A stretch of DNA of 64,000 bases, taken from positions 4,650,001 to 4,714,000 of the forward strand of contig JAYKYS010000012.1 of assembly GCA_036924285.1 (NCBI GenBank), in the 5' to 3' direction. Positions 1-10,357 of this stretch are shown here, piece by piece; within the stretch, counting starts at the first letter, position 1, and every line of letters begins with the position of its first letter. The position numbers and the translations under genes are program-made. This DNA comes from Asterella californica (lineage: Eukaryota > Streptophyta > Marchantiopsida > Marchantiales > Aytoniaceae). The notes under the pieces were generated by a model, which was not told the origin of the DNA, did no database searches, and was given only the letters and a program-made list of their open reading frames with translations.

Positions 1-228
1 ACGACACATAGTTGTCTGATCCTTACATCAACATAACGCAATACTTTCCAAAGAAATGTAAAGTTTTATGTGGGAAGAAAAGACCAACTCTCTACAAGCA
101 AGAAATCGATGTCGTGCGCATACACATCACTACACAACATACATTGCTTTCAGAGATACGTCACCCGTACACATAACACATGGACGATGTCATACACATA
201 CACAAGTGTACCACAATAATAAACAATA
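1..228. other. unassigned left edge, no gene seen
   Basis: The first 228 bases are AT-rich and match no other part of the window that I can see. Homology to the K family begins at about 229. The short open frames here have no recognisable motif, and I see no promoter or RNA gene. Confidence 0.5.
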
Positions 229-2430
229 TGTTTCTGGAGGAGGTGTGGGTAGCATTACCACCTCGCAACCGTGTACCTGCGAAGGCAGGAGTAGCTCGAG
301 GAAAACCATCTTCCTGGATTGAAGATTTGTGACGCAGGGCTTTCCACAGGCCAGAATCTGAGGACCGAGGGTATTGGTTCGAGAAGAAGATCCAACCTAG
401 GATCGTGAGCGCGTGGCATGTGCCTAGGAGCACCACTTGTCTTTTCGCGGAAGACAGGCAGGGTAGGAATGGATGGAAGATCGAATCTTACCGGGAGCCG
501 AAGAAGCGACTTCTGGCGAAGCTGTTTCTGCATCTCTTTCCCAAGGGGAAAGCGTAGAAGACGAGGTACCTGGGAGATCAAGACGTAGAGTTCCTGGAAG
601 CAGTGTAGGATGAAGGAGTGCCCATCAACTAGGGCGCATACATCCACAATTATGTACAGGCGGAGCTAGCGTACTTGGGTACCCCGACAGGAGGACACTT
701 GACACCTTTCCTCTGCTACTTGTACGTAGCCATGGGGGATCTTAGGGGAGATCAGTTGGTAGAGTATGGGCCAACAAGGCAACAGGAGGTGAAGGAGGAG
801 ACCTCGGAAGACGATGACCGAGCAGCAGCCACAACTCCCCCTCCCACTCTAATGACGTAGTTGAGGTCCGGCTCTCATCAGAAGACGCTTATGGTGAGAG
901 AAGACGAGTCTAGTGGGTTGGAAGACGTCACGCCGTCGAGGAAGATGGGCCCTAGAAGTGTACCTAGGAAGCCCACCTCCCTCATTCATTCAGGATTGGA
1001 GTCGGACTCGGAGGAAGAGCCGCTGAATACCCGATCGGAGCAGAAGACCGCTTCTGCAACACCAAGGAGTCTTCCGAAGACTCCAGAAGACAAGAGAAGA
1101 AGGGATACACCTACTACGATGCGGGGAAGCGCAATGAAGAGGACCGCTTCTGCCTTGGGGAGGGATCTTCCACCCCGGAAGATGAGAAGAGTAGCTTCTT
1201 CTCGTGCGCAGAAGATGAAGACCATAGTGGTGGAAGAGGCATCCTTGCCTCTGGAAGATCAGGTAGAGACCTCCGACCAAGTCGTGGAGATGAGCCTCTC
1301 TTCCGCAAGAAGACGACTGGAGGAGTTCGATGCTTTCTTCCGAGCCGAGATCCAGCCCGCTATGGAGTTTCTGGAGAGAGAGCGAAGGCACAAGAGAGGC
1401 CCTTGCAACATGGATTCGGTCTGCGCACCTTGTTGCGACAGGAAGAAGACCAGAAGAAGACAGAGTCGCTGGAAGCTAGTCTCCGCACCACGGAGAAGCT
1501 CGCAGCAAGATACAAGACGGAAGCTGCCGCTTCTACCAAGGAGCTGGTGCAGCTTCGGAAGAGCAACCAAGAGTTACAGGCGCGTGTACAGCAACGCGAT
1601 AAGGAGGTCCTCTGAGTGCAGGAGAAGATCACTACCCTCGCAGAGAAGAAGATGACTTGGACGACGTAGCGGGAAACCGCAGAAGCGCGAGTTGCAGCTG
1701 AGAAGACGCAGCGGGAAGCAGCGGAGGCTCGTGCACAAGAGATGCTAGCACAGTCGGTGGAAGCGCTTCGCAAGAAGTTTAACTTCACCGCGGGTAGGAA
1801 GTTACTTACCTTGGCTAGAGGATGGGACAACGAGTCCAAGACGGTGTTGGTGGAATGCAGGGAGAGCATGTTCAGGTACTTGGATCGGTAGATAGAGGGA
1901 GTGAAGACACTCTATGATCTTCCCTCGCTTCCGACATCCGCAACTGCATCTTCTCACGCTCCAGCACCATCGACTGGATCCGAGTTGGAGAAGGAGGAGT
2001 TCGACCTCGCTGTGCACTTGATAGTGACAGCGTTGGAAGTCGAGAAGATTCCGAAAGACGCCCTGGAAGACAAGATGTCTTCTGGAAGACAGGAAGACGA
2101 GCCGTCTTCCCAGACATCCGCGTGGAGGAAGCGACTTCCCCGAACCCCCATGAGGTCACCATGGTCCCTGTATCGAGCTGATGCTCCAGAAGAGTGAAGA
2201 AGCACCGGTCGACTCCGCTTCCCAGAAGACGCTTCCGTCTTCCGAAGCAGAAGCCAAAGCCGAGGAAGACGCAGCCGCAACGACAGCAGGGCCAGCAAAG
2301 ACCGATGAGGAGGAAGCCACCTCAGTGACACCCGAGGTAACTGCAGGGCTTCCTAGCTTATCAGAAGCCGCATTAGGAGCTCCGATAAGAGCAGATCAGA
2401 TAGAGGTTACCTCCGAGCAATCAGAGTAGA
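229..2430 (+). pseudogene. K-A: decayed K-family coiled-coil protein
   Basis: This is a degraded copy of the K-family protein, also seen at 4165-5680 and 26310-28009 (minus strand) and 7681-8163 (plus strand). It begins inside the N-terminal domain; the first part of that domain is missing. In order it has a W-rich segment (stops interrupt it near 330), a segment with key residues FLCYLYVA-GDL near 710-750, an acidic/basic Ser-rich linker with a KMRRV-type basic patch near 1180-1200, a long Glu/Arg/Ala-rich coiled coil (about 1440-1770) and an acidic Ala/Glu tail ending at 2427-2429. Several stops and frame changes break it. The layout resembles the plant families annotated as 'putative plant transposon' or 'putative gypsy-type transposon' proteins (N-terminal domain, then coiled coil), but that is recalled similarity, not a search. 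Function unknown. Confidence 0.6.
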
Positions 2431-3312
2431 TAGTAACTGAAGTAACAACTCCGAATTTAGTAGGATCAAACATGCTATCTTAAGGGTGGCAGTTTTCAGT
2501 GTAAAATTAGTTAGGATACCATGTGGCAGCATAGGTAGCGTAGGAGCGCTTCGGAAGAAGTTTAACTTCACCGCGGGTAGGAAGTAACTTACCTTGGCTA
2601 GAGGATGGGACAACGAGTCCAAGACGATGTTGGTGGAATGCAAGGAGAGCATGTTCAGGTACTTGGATCGGCAGATAGAGGGAGTGAAGACACTCTATGG
2701 TCTTCCCTCGCTTCCGACATTCGCAACTGCATCTTCTCACGCTCCAGCACCATCGACTGGATCTGAGTTGGAGAAGGAGGAGTTCGACCTCGCTGTGCAC
2801 TTGGTAGTGACAGCGTTGGAAGCCGAGAAGACTCCGGAAGACGCCCTAGAAGACAAGAAGACGGGCCGTCTTCCCAGACATTCCGCGTGGAGGAAGCGAC
2901 TTCCCCGAACCTCCATGAGGTCGCCATGGTCCCTAGTACCGAGCTGATGCTCCAGAAGAGTGAAGAAGCACCGGTCGACTCCGCTTCCCAAAAGACGCTT
3001 CCGTCTTCCGAAGCAGAAGCCGAAGTCGAGGAAGACGCAGCCGCAATGACAGCAGGGCCAGCAAAGAGCGATGAGGAGGAAGCCACCTCAGTGACACCCG
3101 AGGTAACTGCAAGGCTTCATAGCTTATCAGAAGCCGCATTAGGAGCTCCGATAGGAGCAGATCAGGTAGAGGTTGCCTCCGAGCAATCAGAGTAGATAGT
3201 AACTGAAGTGACAACTCCAAATTTAGTAAGATCGAACATGCTATCTTAAGGGTGGCAGTTTTCAGTGTAAAATTAGTTAGGATACCATGTGGCAGCATAG
3301 GTAGCGTAGGAG
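1763..3312 (+). repeat. direct duplication of the K-A C-terminal part (two units of about 0.78 kb)
   Basis: Unit 1 (1763-2545) and unit 2 (2546-about 3312) both start with GCGCTTCG-AAGAAGTTTAAC and end with GGTAGCGTAGGAG. Each holds the end of the coiled coil, the acidic tail and the first part of the 3' noncoding region. Unit 2 has its own open frames (2594-2947 and 2887-3195) and a 20-odd-base deletion where the two frames meet. The other K copies carry one unit, so this is a duplication private to K-A. The junction is sharp, with only GC shared at the breakpoint. Confidence 0.85.
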
Positions 3313-4160
3313 CAACAAGGTGGATGGCTAATTAGGAAGGGGAACCGCTTGCATGTGGGGTGGCAACCTCTTGTCAGCGCCTCTCTCTCCCTGGTGTTCG
3401 TCTCCTCTGTTTCTCATGGCAGCGACATAAGTAGGATCGAAGAGTAAGAAATGGAGTTCTGTAGCTACTGCACACACACATCGATTTTATGGTGCAAGCA
3501 GACTAGACACATTAGAGAGGAGACACATGATAGACAGTTCTTCGCACACTACACCCGTTGTTGGAAACATACGAATAGTCTGGGAATACACAGGAAGGGT
3601 CTGCATGCTCGTACCAGCAGTGGTTCGAAGATGTAGATAGAGGTAGTGAACAGTTTAGGAACAGGGGACGGCATCCTCGTGCAGTCCTGTTGGCTAGACT
3701 GGTGTGTCGAGGAGTAGGCGCAGGAAGTAGAGGGAGTGAGCTTCCCAATGCCATTGTGACTTCTTCTCGGGGAATGGATTGTGGATTTGAGTGCAGAAGC
3801 TTTGTTCATGTCTTCTGGGTGGTGGGTTTCCTTGAATTCGCTCCCAATTGTGCATGGGAAGTGTTCTTCTTGAGTGGCGGTGAATGTCAACAGTTGTGGA
3901 AGTGTACCTTGGCTCGTCCAGTAGAGCACATAGGATCTACGTACGGACGGTCTTCTGGGTAAGAGATCCCAGAAGACAGAGTAGTCGGAGCAGCGAAGCG
4001 AAGAAGAAAGAAACCTTCTTCTCGCAACAGAAGACGACATCCTAGAGTAGAAGACGGTACCACAGTACTCATGTTTGTTGTCTTCCTCCCCAAACTATTA
4101 CAAGCAGGGATGGCTTGTTAGTCAGGATTCGGACTAGAAGCCTGTCAGAATCTTAATTTC
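3313..4160 (+). other. K-A 3' noncoding region
   Basis: No gene. The stretch aligns with 12353-13215 (plus strand) and, reversed, with 25380-26230. It ends with the same motif (CTAGAAGCCTGTC-GAA-CTTAATTT) as those copies, then breaks off around 4160, where the minus-strand K-B sequence begins. The terminal 0.65 kb present in K-D and K-C is missing, so K-A is truncated at its 3' end. Confidence 0.65.
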
Positions 4161-4164
4161 TCCT

Positions 4165-5680
4165 CTCCTAAGCAACTTTCTACCCGCGGTGAAGTTGAAC
4201 TTCTTCCGAAGCGCTTCCACCGACTGTGCTAGCATCTCCTGCGCACGAGCTTCTGCTGCTTCCCGTTGCATCTTCTCGGCTGCAACTCGCGCTTCTGCGG
4301 CTTCTCGCTGCGTCTTCCATGTCGTCTTCTCCTCTGCGAGGGCGGTGATATTCCTCCGTACTCGGAGAACCTCTTGGTCGCGCTGCTGTAAACGCGCCTG
4401 CAACTCCTGGTTGCTCCTCCTCAGTTGGGTCAGCTCCTTCGCAAAAGCGATTGCTACGCCTTGTACCTTGCTGCGAGCTTCTCCGTGGTGCGGAGACTAG
4501 CTTCCAGCGCTTCTGCCTTCTTCTGGCCTTCTTCCTTACGCATCAAGGTGCGCAAGCCAAAGCCAGGCTGTAAGGGCGTCTCTTGAGCCTTCGCTCTCTT
4601 CTCCAGCAACTCTATAGCTGGCTGGATTTCTGGGTGGAGGAAGACACTAAACTCTTCCAGTCTGCTTCCTGCGGAAGACAGGTTCATCTCCACAATCTGA
4701 TCGGAGGTGTCGACCTTGTCTTCTCGAGGCAAGGATGCATCTTCCATCACTATGACCTTCTGCTTCTGCGCACGAGAAGAAGCTACTCTTCTCATCTTCC
4801 GGGGTGGAAGATCCCTCCTCATGGTAGAAGTGGTCCTCTTTACTGCGCTTCCTGGCACCGCAGTAGGAGTATCCATCCATCCTTGTCTTCTAGAGTCTTC
4901 GGAAGACTCCTTGGTGTTGCAGAAGCGGTCTTCTACTCCGATCGGGTACTCAGCGATTCTTCCTGCTGAACCAGAATGGATGATCGGGAAGAGGGTGGTC
5001 TTCCTAAGCACACTCTTAGGACCCATCTTCCTTGGTGACATCGCGTCTTCCGATCCACTGGAGTCGTCTTCCCTCACCAGAAGCGTCTTCTGATGAGTAT
5101 CGGGTCTCATCTGCGGCATCAGAGTGGGAGGAGGAGTCATCACTGCTGCTCGGTCATCTTCTCCCAAGGTCTCCTCCTTTGTCTCCTACTGCCCTGCTGG
5201 TCCGTATCTTGCCAACTGATCTGCTGTGAGATCCCCCTTGGCCACGTACAGGTAACAGAAAAACGGTGTCAGGTGTCCTCCTGCCGGGGTGCCCAAGTAT
5301 ACTAGCTCCGCCTGCACATATGCGTGGAAGAATGCACCCCAGTTGATGGATAGCCCTTCTCACACAGCCTCTAGGAACTCTACGTCCTGGTCTCATAGGT
5401 ACCTCGTCTTCTGCGCCTTCTCCTTAAGAAAAAGGTGCATGAACAACTTCGCCAGAAGACGTTTCTGCGGCTCCCGGTAAGCTTCTACCTTCCATCCGTT
5501 CCTTCCTTGCCTGTCTTTCAGGAAGAGACAAGTTGTGCTCCCAAGCACATGCCACTTCCCCGAGATCATCGGTAGGATCTTCTTCTCCAACCCATATCTC
5601 TTGTTCTCGGCTTCTGACTTGTGGAAAGCCATCCGCCACCATTCTGCTGTCCAGGAAGATGGTCTTCCTCGAGCTACTCC
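4165..5680 (-). pseudogene. K-B coiled-coil protein, downstream part
   Basis: Minus-strand K protein in three main frames: 5680-5393 (W-rich N-terminal domain with RGRPSSW and a WHV-GSTTCLF motif), 5167-4454 (Ser-rich linker with a basic RKMRRV patch, then the start of the coiled coil) and 4403-4134 (coiled coil of repeated EAAEAR-type heptads). Frame changes separate them, and the segment that should carry FLCYLYVA-GDL (about 5310-5220) is only partly open. The gene continues upstream at 13863-14110 across the K-D insertion. It cannot give a full product. Confidence 0.65.
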
Positions 5681-7680
5681 TGTGGTGCCCACAAATTACA
5701 GGATGCACGAATTTTTGAAATTTTTAAGGATAATGACTTGTTTGTATAACTGAAGAAGCGCTGTTACTTAAGGTTACGGCTTCCTTAGTGGGAAGATGAT
5801 CTTAAGAGTTGTTTGTAATAAGAAGTTGACTTCTTCAGAAGACGACCGTCTTCGGAAGATCATCTTCTCAGTTGCATCTTCAGAAGACGAGAAGACGGCG
5901 GAAGATGAGAAGACGGCGGAAGACACCTATCTTCCAGAAGACAGCGACCGCGAAGGATCAACCACGAGTTTTCGGGTAAGATAGTAGGTGTACCTACTGG
6001 AGCGCACCGAATAGGTAGGTAGGTCAGGAAGACACCAAGGACGAGAACCCCTAATCTGCGGGGAAGATGCGTGAGGAAGCACATTAGCCACCTTCCAACT
6101 TCCCGCAGCACAGTGCGCCTGAAGAAGATCGATTGAGAGAGTGAACTTCGAGCTAGCATTGAGAGAGGAATCGAGTAAGACATCTAGGTAGTAGAGAGTA
6201 CGTTGGCAGCTAGGCGAAGGGTGAAATCGGATTGCGGGAGCACAAACAGCAGAGAGAGCGAAGGCATTTCTGTGGAGCTTCCGAGAAGTTGACAGTGGAG
6301 AGTGGCGAGTAGAAGCGAAAGTAGAACCGAGGTGTGGACCGAAATTGACAGCAGGCGCATTCGAGAGGAGTCGCATTGGAAGCTAGTACAAGAGCCAGAA
6401 GCGCGCGGAGGTCGAAGGCAACTCGGGAGCCGAAGAAGACTGTAGAGGTTCTTTTCCCTGTTCTTTCCCCTTCCCACTTCTTCTCGTCATTGTCTGGTAC
6501 TCCCCGCGCTTCCTTGATTGTGTGCAGGCAGCCTGATCGATTACCCCACCCCCCATCTTTCCTATTGAGACATTGGGCGCGGAAGCGCTGCCCAATTTCT
6601 GTCAAGATATCTCCTTGCTTCTTCCCGAGCTCAATTCGAGCTTCCCTACCCCTAGTCTTCAAATTGGCGAACCCAACTATCCATTTCTCTACCCTACTAC
6701 CTCTCTACCCCCGAAACTTGGAATAGAAGACGATTCGGAAGATGGGAACATCTTCGGAAGACGCTTCTTGAACTTGATTGTCTTCGGAAGACATCTTCGG
6801 AAGACTGTCTTCGGAAGTCGACTGAACACAATTCGTATCAAGAGTGGATTTGCTTTGCTTTTGTGTTTAGAGAGACTTGGTATGAAGCCTGAGTGGTGTG
6901 GTGAGTTGTTGTGTTATTTCGAGAAGTTGGAACTCGGGAACTAGGCCTGTGCCTCCCGGTCTTCCAAGCTTCTCAACTCCACATCTTCCTAGAGAGACTA
7001 GAAGACTGAAAGGCTGGCAAAATGAGCGAGAAGACGTGAGGGTCCATTTCGGGTCTCTTCTGTCCGACCCATAGCAGCCGTTCCTTCTTCTTCCCGAACT
7101 TAGAAGAGAGTTGTGAGAAGTATTGCTGGCAGAATCCGGAGAGAATGGTCGAGGATCATGTCTTCCCATCATGCAGCAAACTTCTTCTGAGTGCGTATGA
7201 GAGGTGAGAAGTCAGAAGAACAGAGTGCACATGTCTTGAGTCTGTTGTGAGGATAGATTGCGCGTAGGAAGAAGAAGACAGGTGAGACCAGTGAAGGGAA
7301 GTCTGACTTCGGGAGGTCTTCCGAGAACGACATTGAATCGGAAGCTGTCCCGAGTGTCTTCCCAGAGGTCACTGTCACCGCAGGAGCCCGCAACCATCTT
7401 CTGAACCTTTCTCATACTCTACTTCTCGCATATCTTGTATCTTCTGATAGGAAGTAGGATGTAATGCAAGGTGGGTTGTCTTCTTGGTAATCCATGCGAG
7501 GCCTTGCTTAGATAGGATTGTTTAGATATAGCTCGGAAGACGAGAGCTATTTAGGAAGCACTGTTAGAATCCCGGAAGACGGAGTAGCTGTCTTCTGGAA
7601 GACTAGTTTCGTCTTCTGAGAAGTAGAAGCTAGACTGTGGGCACTCGGGAAGAACTGAACCTTCAGCTCATAGTAGGTGC
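5681..7680 (+). other. K-D 5' region, rich in GAAGAC/GTCTTC
   Basis: There is no convincing gene in these 2 kb. It matches 22883-24761 and 60070-61917 (both minus strand). It is packed with GAAGAC, its complement GTCTTC and the palindrome-like block TCTTCGGAAGA; within 6724-6818 I count six copies of the hexamer. It probably holds the promoter and 5' leader of the K protein (inference). No TATA box or splice site could be assigned with confidence. Confidence 0.6.
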
Positions 7681-8163
7681 TTGTGGTTTAGTACAGCAGA
7701 TCTTCCAGGTATGTCGATGCATCCGCGAGGCTTGGTGTTACCAGCGACAGAATTGACCGAGGCCACTCCTTTCCTTAAGGAGTTGGGTCTCGACTTCTTC
7801 CTGTGGGACTGGAACCTCGCAGATCAAGGGCTTCTGGAGGAGGTATGGGCAGCGTTATCACCGCGTAACCGTGTACCTGCAAAGGCAGGAGTAGCTCGGG
7901 GAAGACCGTCTTCCTGGACTGAAGACTGGTGGCGTAAGGCGTTTCACAGACCTGAGACCGAGAACCGAGGATATTGGTACGAGAAGAAGATCTTGCCTAG
8001 GATTGTGAGTTCATGGCATGTGCCTGGGAGTACCACCTGCCTTTTCGTGGAAGACAGGCAGGGGAGGAACGGTTGGAAGATAGAGTCTTACCGGGAGCCG
8101 AAGAAGCGACTTCTGACGAAGTTGTTTCTGCATCTTTTCCCCAAGGGAAAAGCGCAGAAGACG
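7681..8163 (+). pseudogene. K-D protein, N-terminal domain only
   Basis: An open frame runs from 7681 until G7 begins at 8164; the remaining codons to 8193 lie in the G7 LTR. It is the cleanest copy of the K N-terminal domain, about 160 residues. Key residues are MHPRGLVLPA near the start, a F-LWDWN segment, RNRVPAKAG, RGRPSSWTEDWWRKAF, a YEKK-LPRI stretch and WHVPGSTTCLFVEDRQGRNGW, ending in a basic FPKGKAQKT. Other copies place the ATG further upstream (MGRTEPSAHSKCVWLS, key residues only); here that part is broken by stops, and 7681 is a TTG codon. No catalytic motif is evident. Gag-like or transposon-associated is a guess. Confidence 0.55.
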
Positions 8164-10182
8164 ATGTCGTGTCGTGGACCGGCTCCTACCTGAAATTCAA
8201 ACTTCGATGCTTGTCACTCTAAAGTCACTCATGAGAAGACAAGCTAGGCCCCAGCTTACGGACTTTTGGCGCAATCTCAGATCTCCATTTTCATCGCATA
8301 GATGGGTAGAGCTCCTTGTCAGCTTTCCATAGGCACTTTGTCTACTTCGTTTGGACGCCTAGTGGAGAAGTTACAGGACTCGAAAGATGGAGAAAATAAG
8401 CTAGGCCCCAGCTTACGGGTTTTTGGCACCACTTTGGATCTTCGTTTTTATCGCACCAGTGGATAGAGCTCCTTGTCAGCATTTCATAGGCACTTTGTCT
8501 ACTTCGTTTGGACGCATAGTGAAGAAGTTACAGGACTCGAAAGATGGAGAAAACAAGCTAGGCCCCAGCTTACGAGCTTTTGGCGCAACTTCGGATCTTT
8601 ACTTTTATCGCATAGATGGATAGAGCTCGTTGTCAGCTTTCCATGGGCATCTTGTTTATTTCGTTTGGACATCCAGAGAAGAAGTTATGCGATTCGAAAA
8701 AAGGCAAAATCAAGCTAGGTCCCTAGTTACTTGCTGACTGGGTATTTAGGGCTTCAGGCGTTATATCAAAGACGCAAGGGGCCTGCTTCTTATTATTGAG
8801 GGTTGAACTTCGTACGTACATACTGTAACAAGGGGGCTGCTTAAGGGGCTTGCTTGCGCCTGCGACCTGTCAGCGGACGGTGCGGGAGATTTGGAAGTCC
8901 AATGCAAGCGCGCAAGGCGTCGTTGGGTTCAGATCTGTGCAGGCTACGCACTGGTTCAAACGGTTTGGGAAGAGACGGGTCGGGGGTTGTGTTCTGAGAG
9001 AAATTGAGACGCAGGAAGCAGATTTGAGGTTTTCAGTTACCTGTGAAGGAGAGTTGGACCGTTCGGGCCATTCCGGAGTCCAAACTTGCTGTCCTTGGAT
9101 CCAACGGGATCAGAACACCGAGTTCTACAGGAAATTGAAGATGATACCAGTTTTCATCGGGCGGTTTGGAAGTTCTGAGTGAAATTGGCTCGCAGGGAAG
9201 CGCTTACATCAGATTTTTGTTCACTTGCGATCTGAGGTTGGGCTGTTCTTCGCGATAGGTGAGCCAAGCTCTTCGTTCTTGGTGCCTACGCGATCAGAGA
9301 GTCTTCATCTACTCATAGGAGAAGACTATACGTGGATTGGATTGTTGGTTTGGGTGTGGTGAGCGAGTTTGAGTCGCAGGGAGCTGATTTACGTCAGTTT
9401 TTTGCAACCTGCGGCCAAATTTCTCGAGTGGTTTTGCAAGGGGAACTCCAAACGATTTGTTTGGAGTCTCGTTGGGTTCAGAGTAGCTAGATCTATCTGC
9501 CAGGGAAGACGGATATCAGTTTAGACGATCCGTTTGTGCGTGGTGTGCGGTTTTAAGCCGCAGGGAGAAGTTTTTGGAGGTTCGGTCACCTGCGACCGAA
9601 AATCGGCGATATCTCGGCTGTTGGGAGTCGGATCTGAAGGTTTCTTGGGTTAACGGAGTCAGCGGAGGAGACCCTATCGACATCTGAAGTTCGTTTGGCG
9701 AAAGGAGGAAGTCCACAGATAGGTCTTTTTCGGTTTCTTCGCTACGGGTTTTGCTCTTTTGAGTTCGTTAGAGTTCCGGTTGGCTGTATACAGCTTGTGG
9801 TAGCTAGCTTTAGCTAAGAGCTTATACATGGATGTGGTTTGGACTTGGGTTTGGATCGCGTGATACTGTTGTGGCTCTGTTTGTTAGCAAAGGGAAGTTT
9901 CTCTTGCCTTGAGCTACGCTTCGGTGTTTTCGGGTCAGGGTTGCGATTCAAGGGTTTGTTTTAGGGCTTTTGAAGCAGGTTACAGACTGCTCTGGTCTGG
10001 TTCTCAATTCTGTGCTCTTAGGAGAAAGAACCGACAGTGTACATACTTTCAGAGTGGTATATATCGCAGCATTCCTTTTCGTGGTTGTTCTTCTCTGTCT
10101 TGTCTCTGTTTGGCACACAGCATCTCCACAGCCAGGAACCTCGCGTTTTCCTGGACATCCTTCACGCACAAAATATCCGACG
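8164..10182 (+). repeat. G7 5' LTR
   Basis: The LTR starts TGTCGTG and ends near CCGACG (expected CGACA, last base changed), about 2.0 kb. The reversed copy at 61918-63479 belongs to G8 and shows the same start (TGTCGTGTTGTGGACCGG). Open frames inside (for example 8850-9182) are not shared in a protein-like way and are left out. Only one LTR of G7 survives. Confidence 0.75.
8238..8722 (+). repeat. three-unit tandem repeat, about 157 bp, in the G7 LTR
   Basis: Units begin with AAGCTAGGCCCCAGCTTACG at about 8240, 8398 and 8553, with a partial fourth start at 8712. Each carries TAGAGCTCCTTGTCAGC and CTTTGTCTACTTCGTTTGGA. The G8 LTR has the same repeat, reversed, with fewer units (63075-63410). 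Confidence 0.85.
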
Positions 10183-10190
10183 CGATACGG

Positions 10191-10208
10191 TGGTGAACTC
10201 GACGTGAA
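10191..10208 (+). promoter_or_regulatory. G7 primer-binding site
   Basis: TGGTGAACTCGACGTGAA lies 8 nt after the LTR end. The identical 18-mer follows the G1 5' LTR at 15560 although the two LTRs are otherwise different, which marks it as the priming site. It starts with TGG, complementary to a tRNA CCA end; I could not name the tRNA. Confidence 0.6.
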
Positions 10209-10357
10209 GGTCCGGGGTGGAGATTTCTGTGTTTGAACTGGACAGAAGAGATCAGCAATCATGAACGAGGATGAAGATGGATTTGGTTGTTCGGGAGGAT
10301 GCTGTGGACCAAGGATGATGGATTTATAGACAGTTGGGATCATGAGAGGATGGGAGG

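Noticed and set aside
5681..7680. CRISPR-like or satellite array from recurring GAAGAC blocks
   Set aside because: Spacing is irregular, there are no unique spacers of fixed length, and the organism is eukaryotic.
8850..9182. 110-codon ORF in the G7 LTR
   Set aside because: The G8 copy of this LTR does not keep the frame, and the product has no recognisable features.
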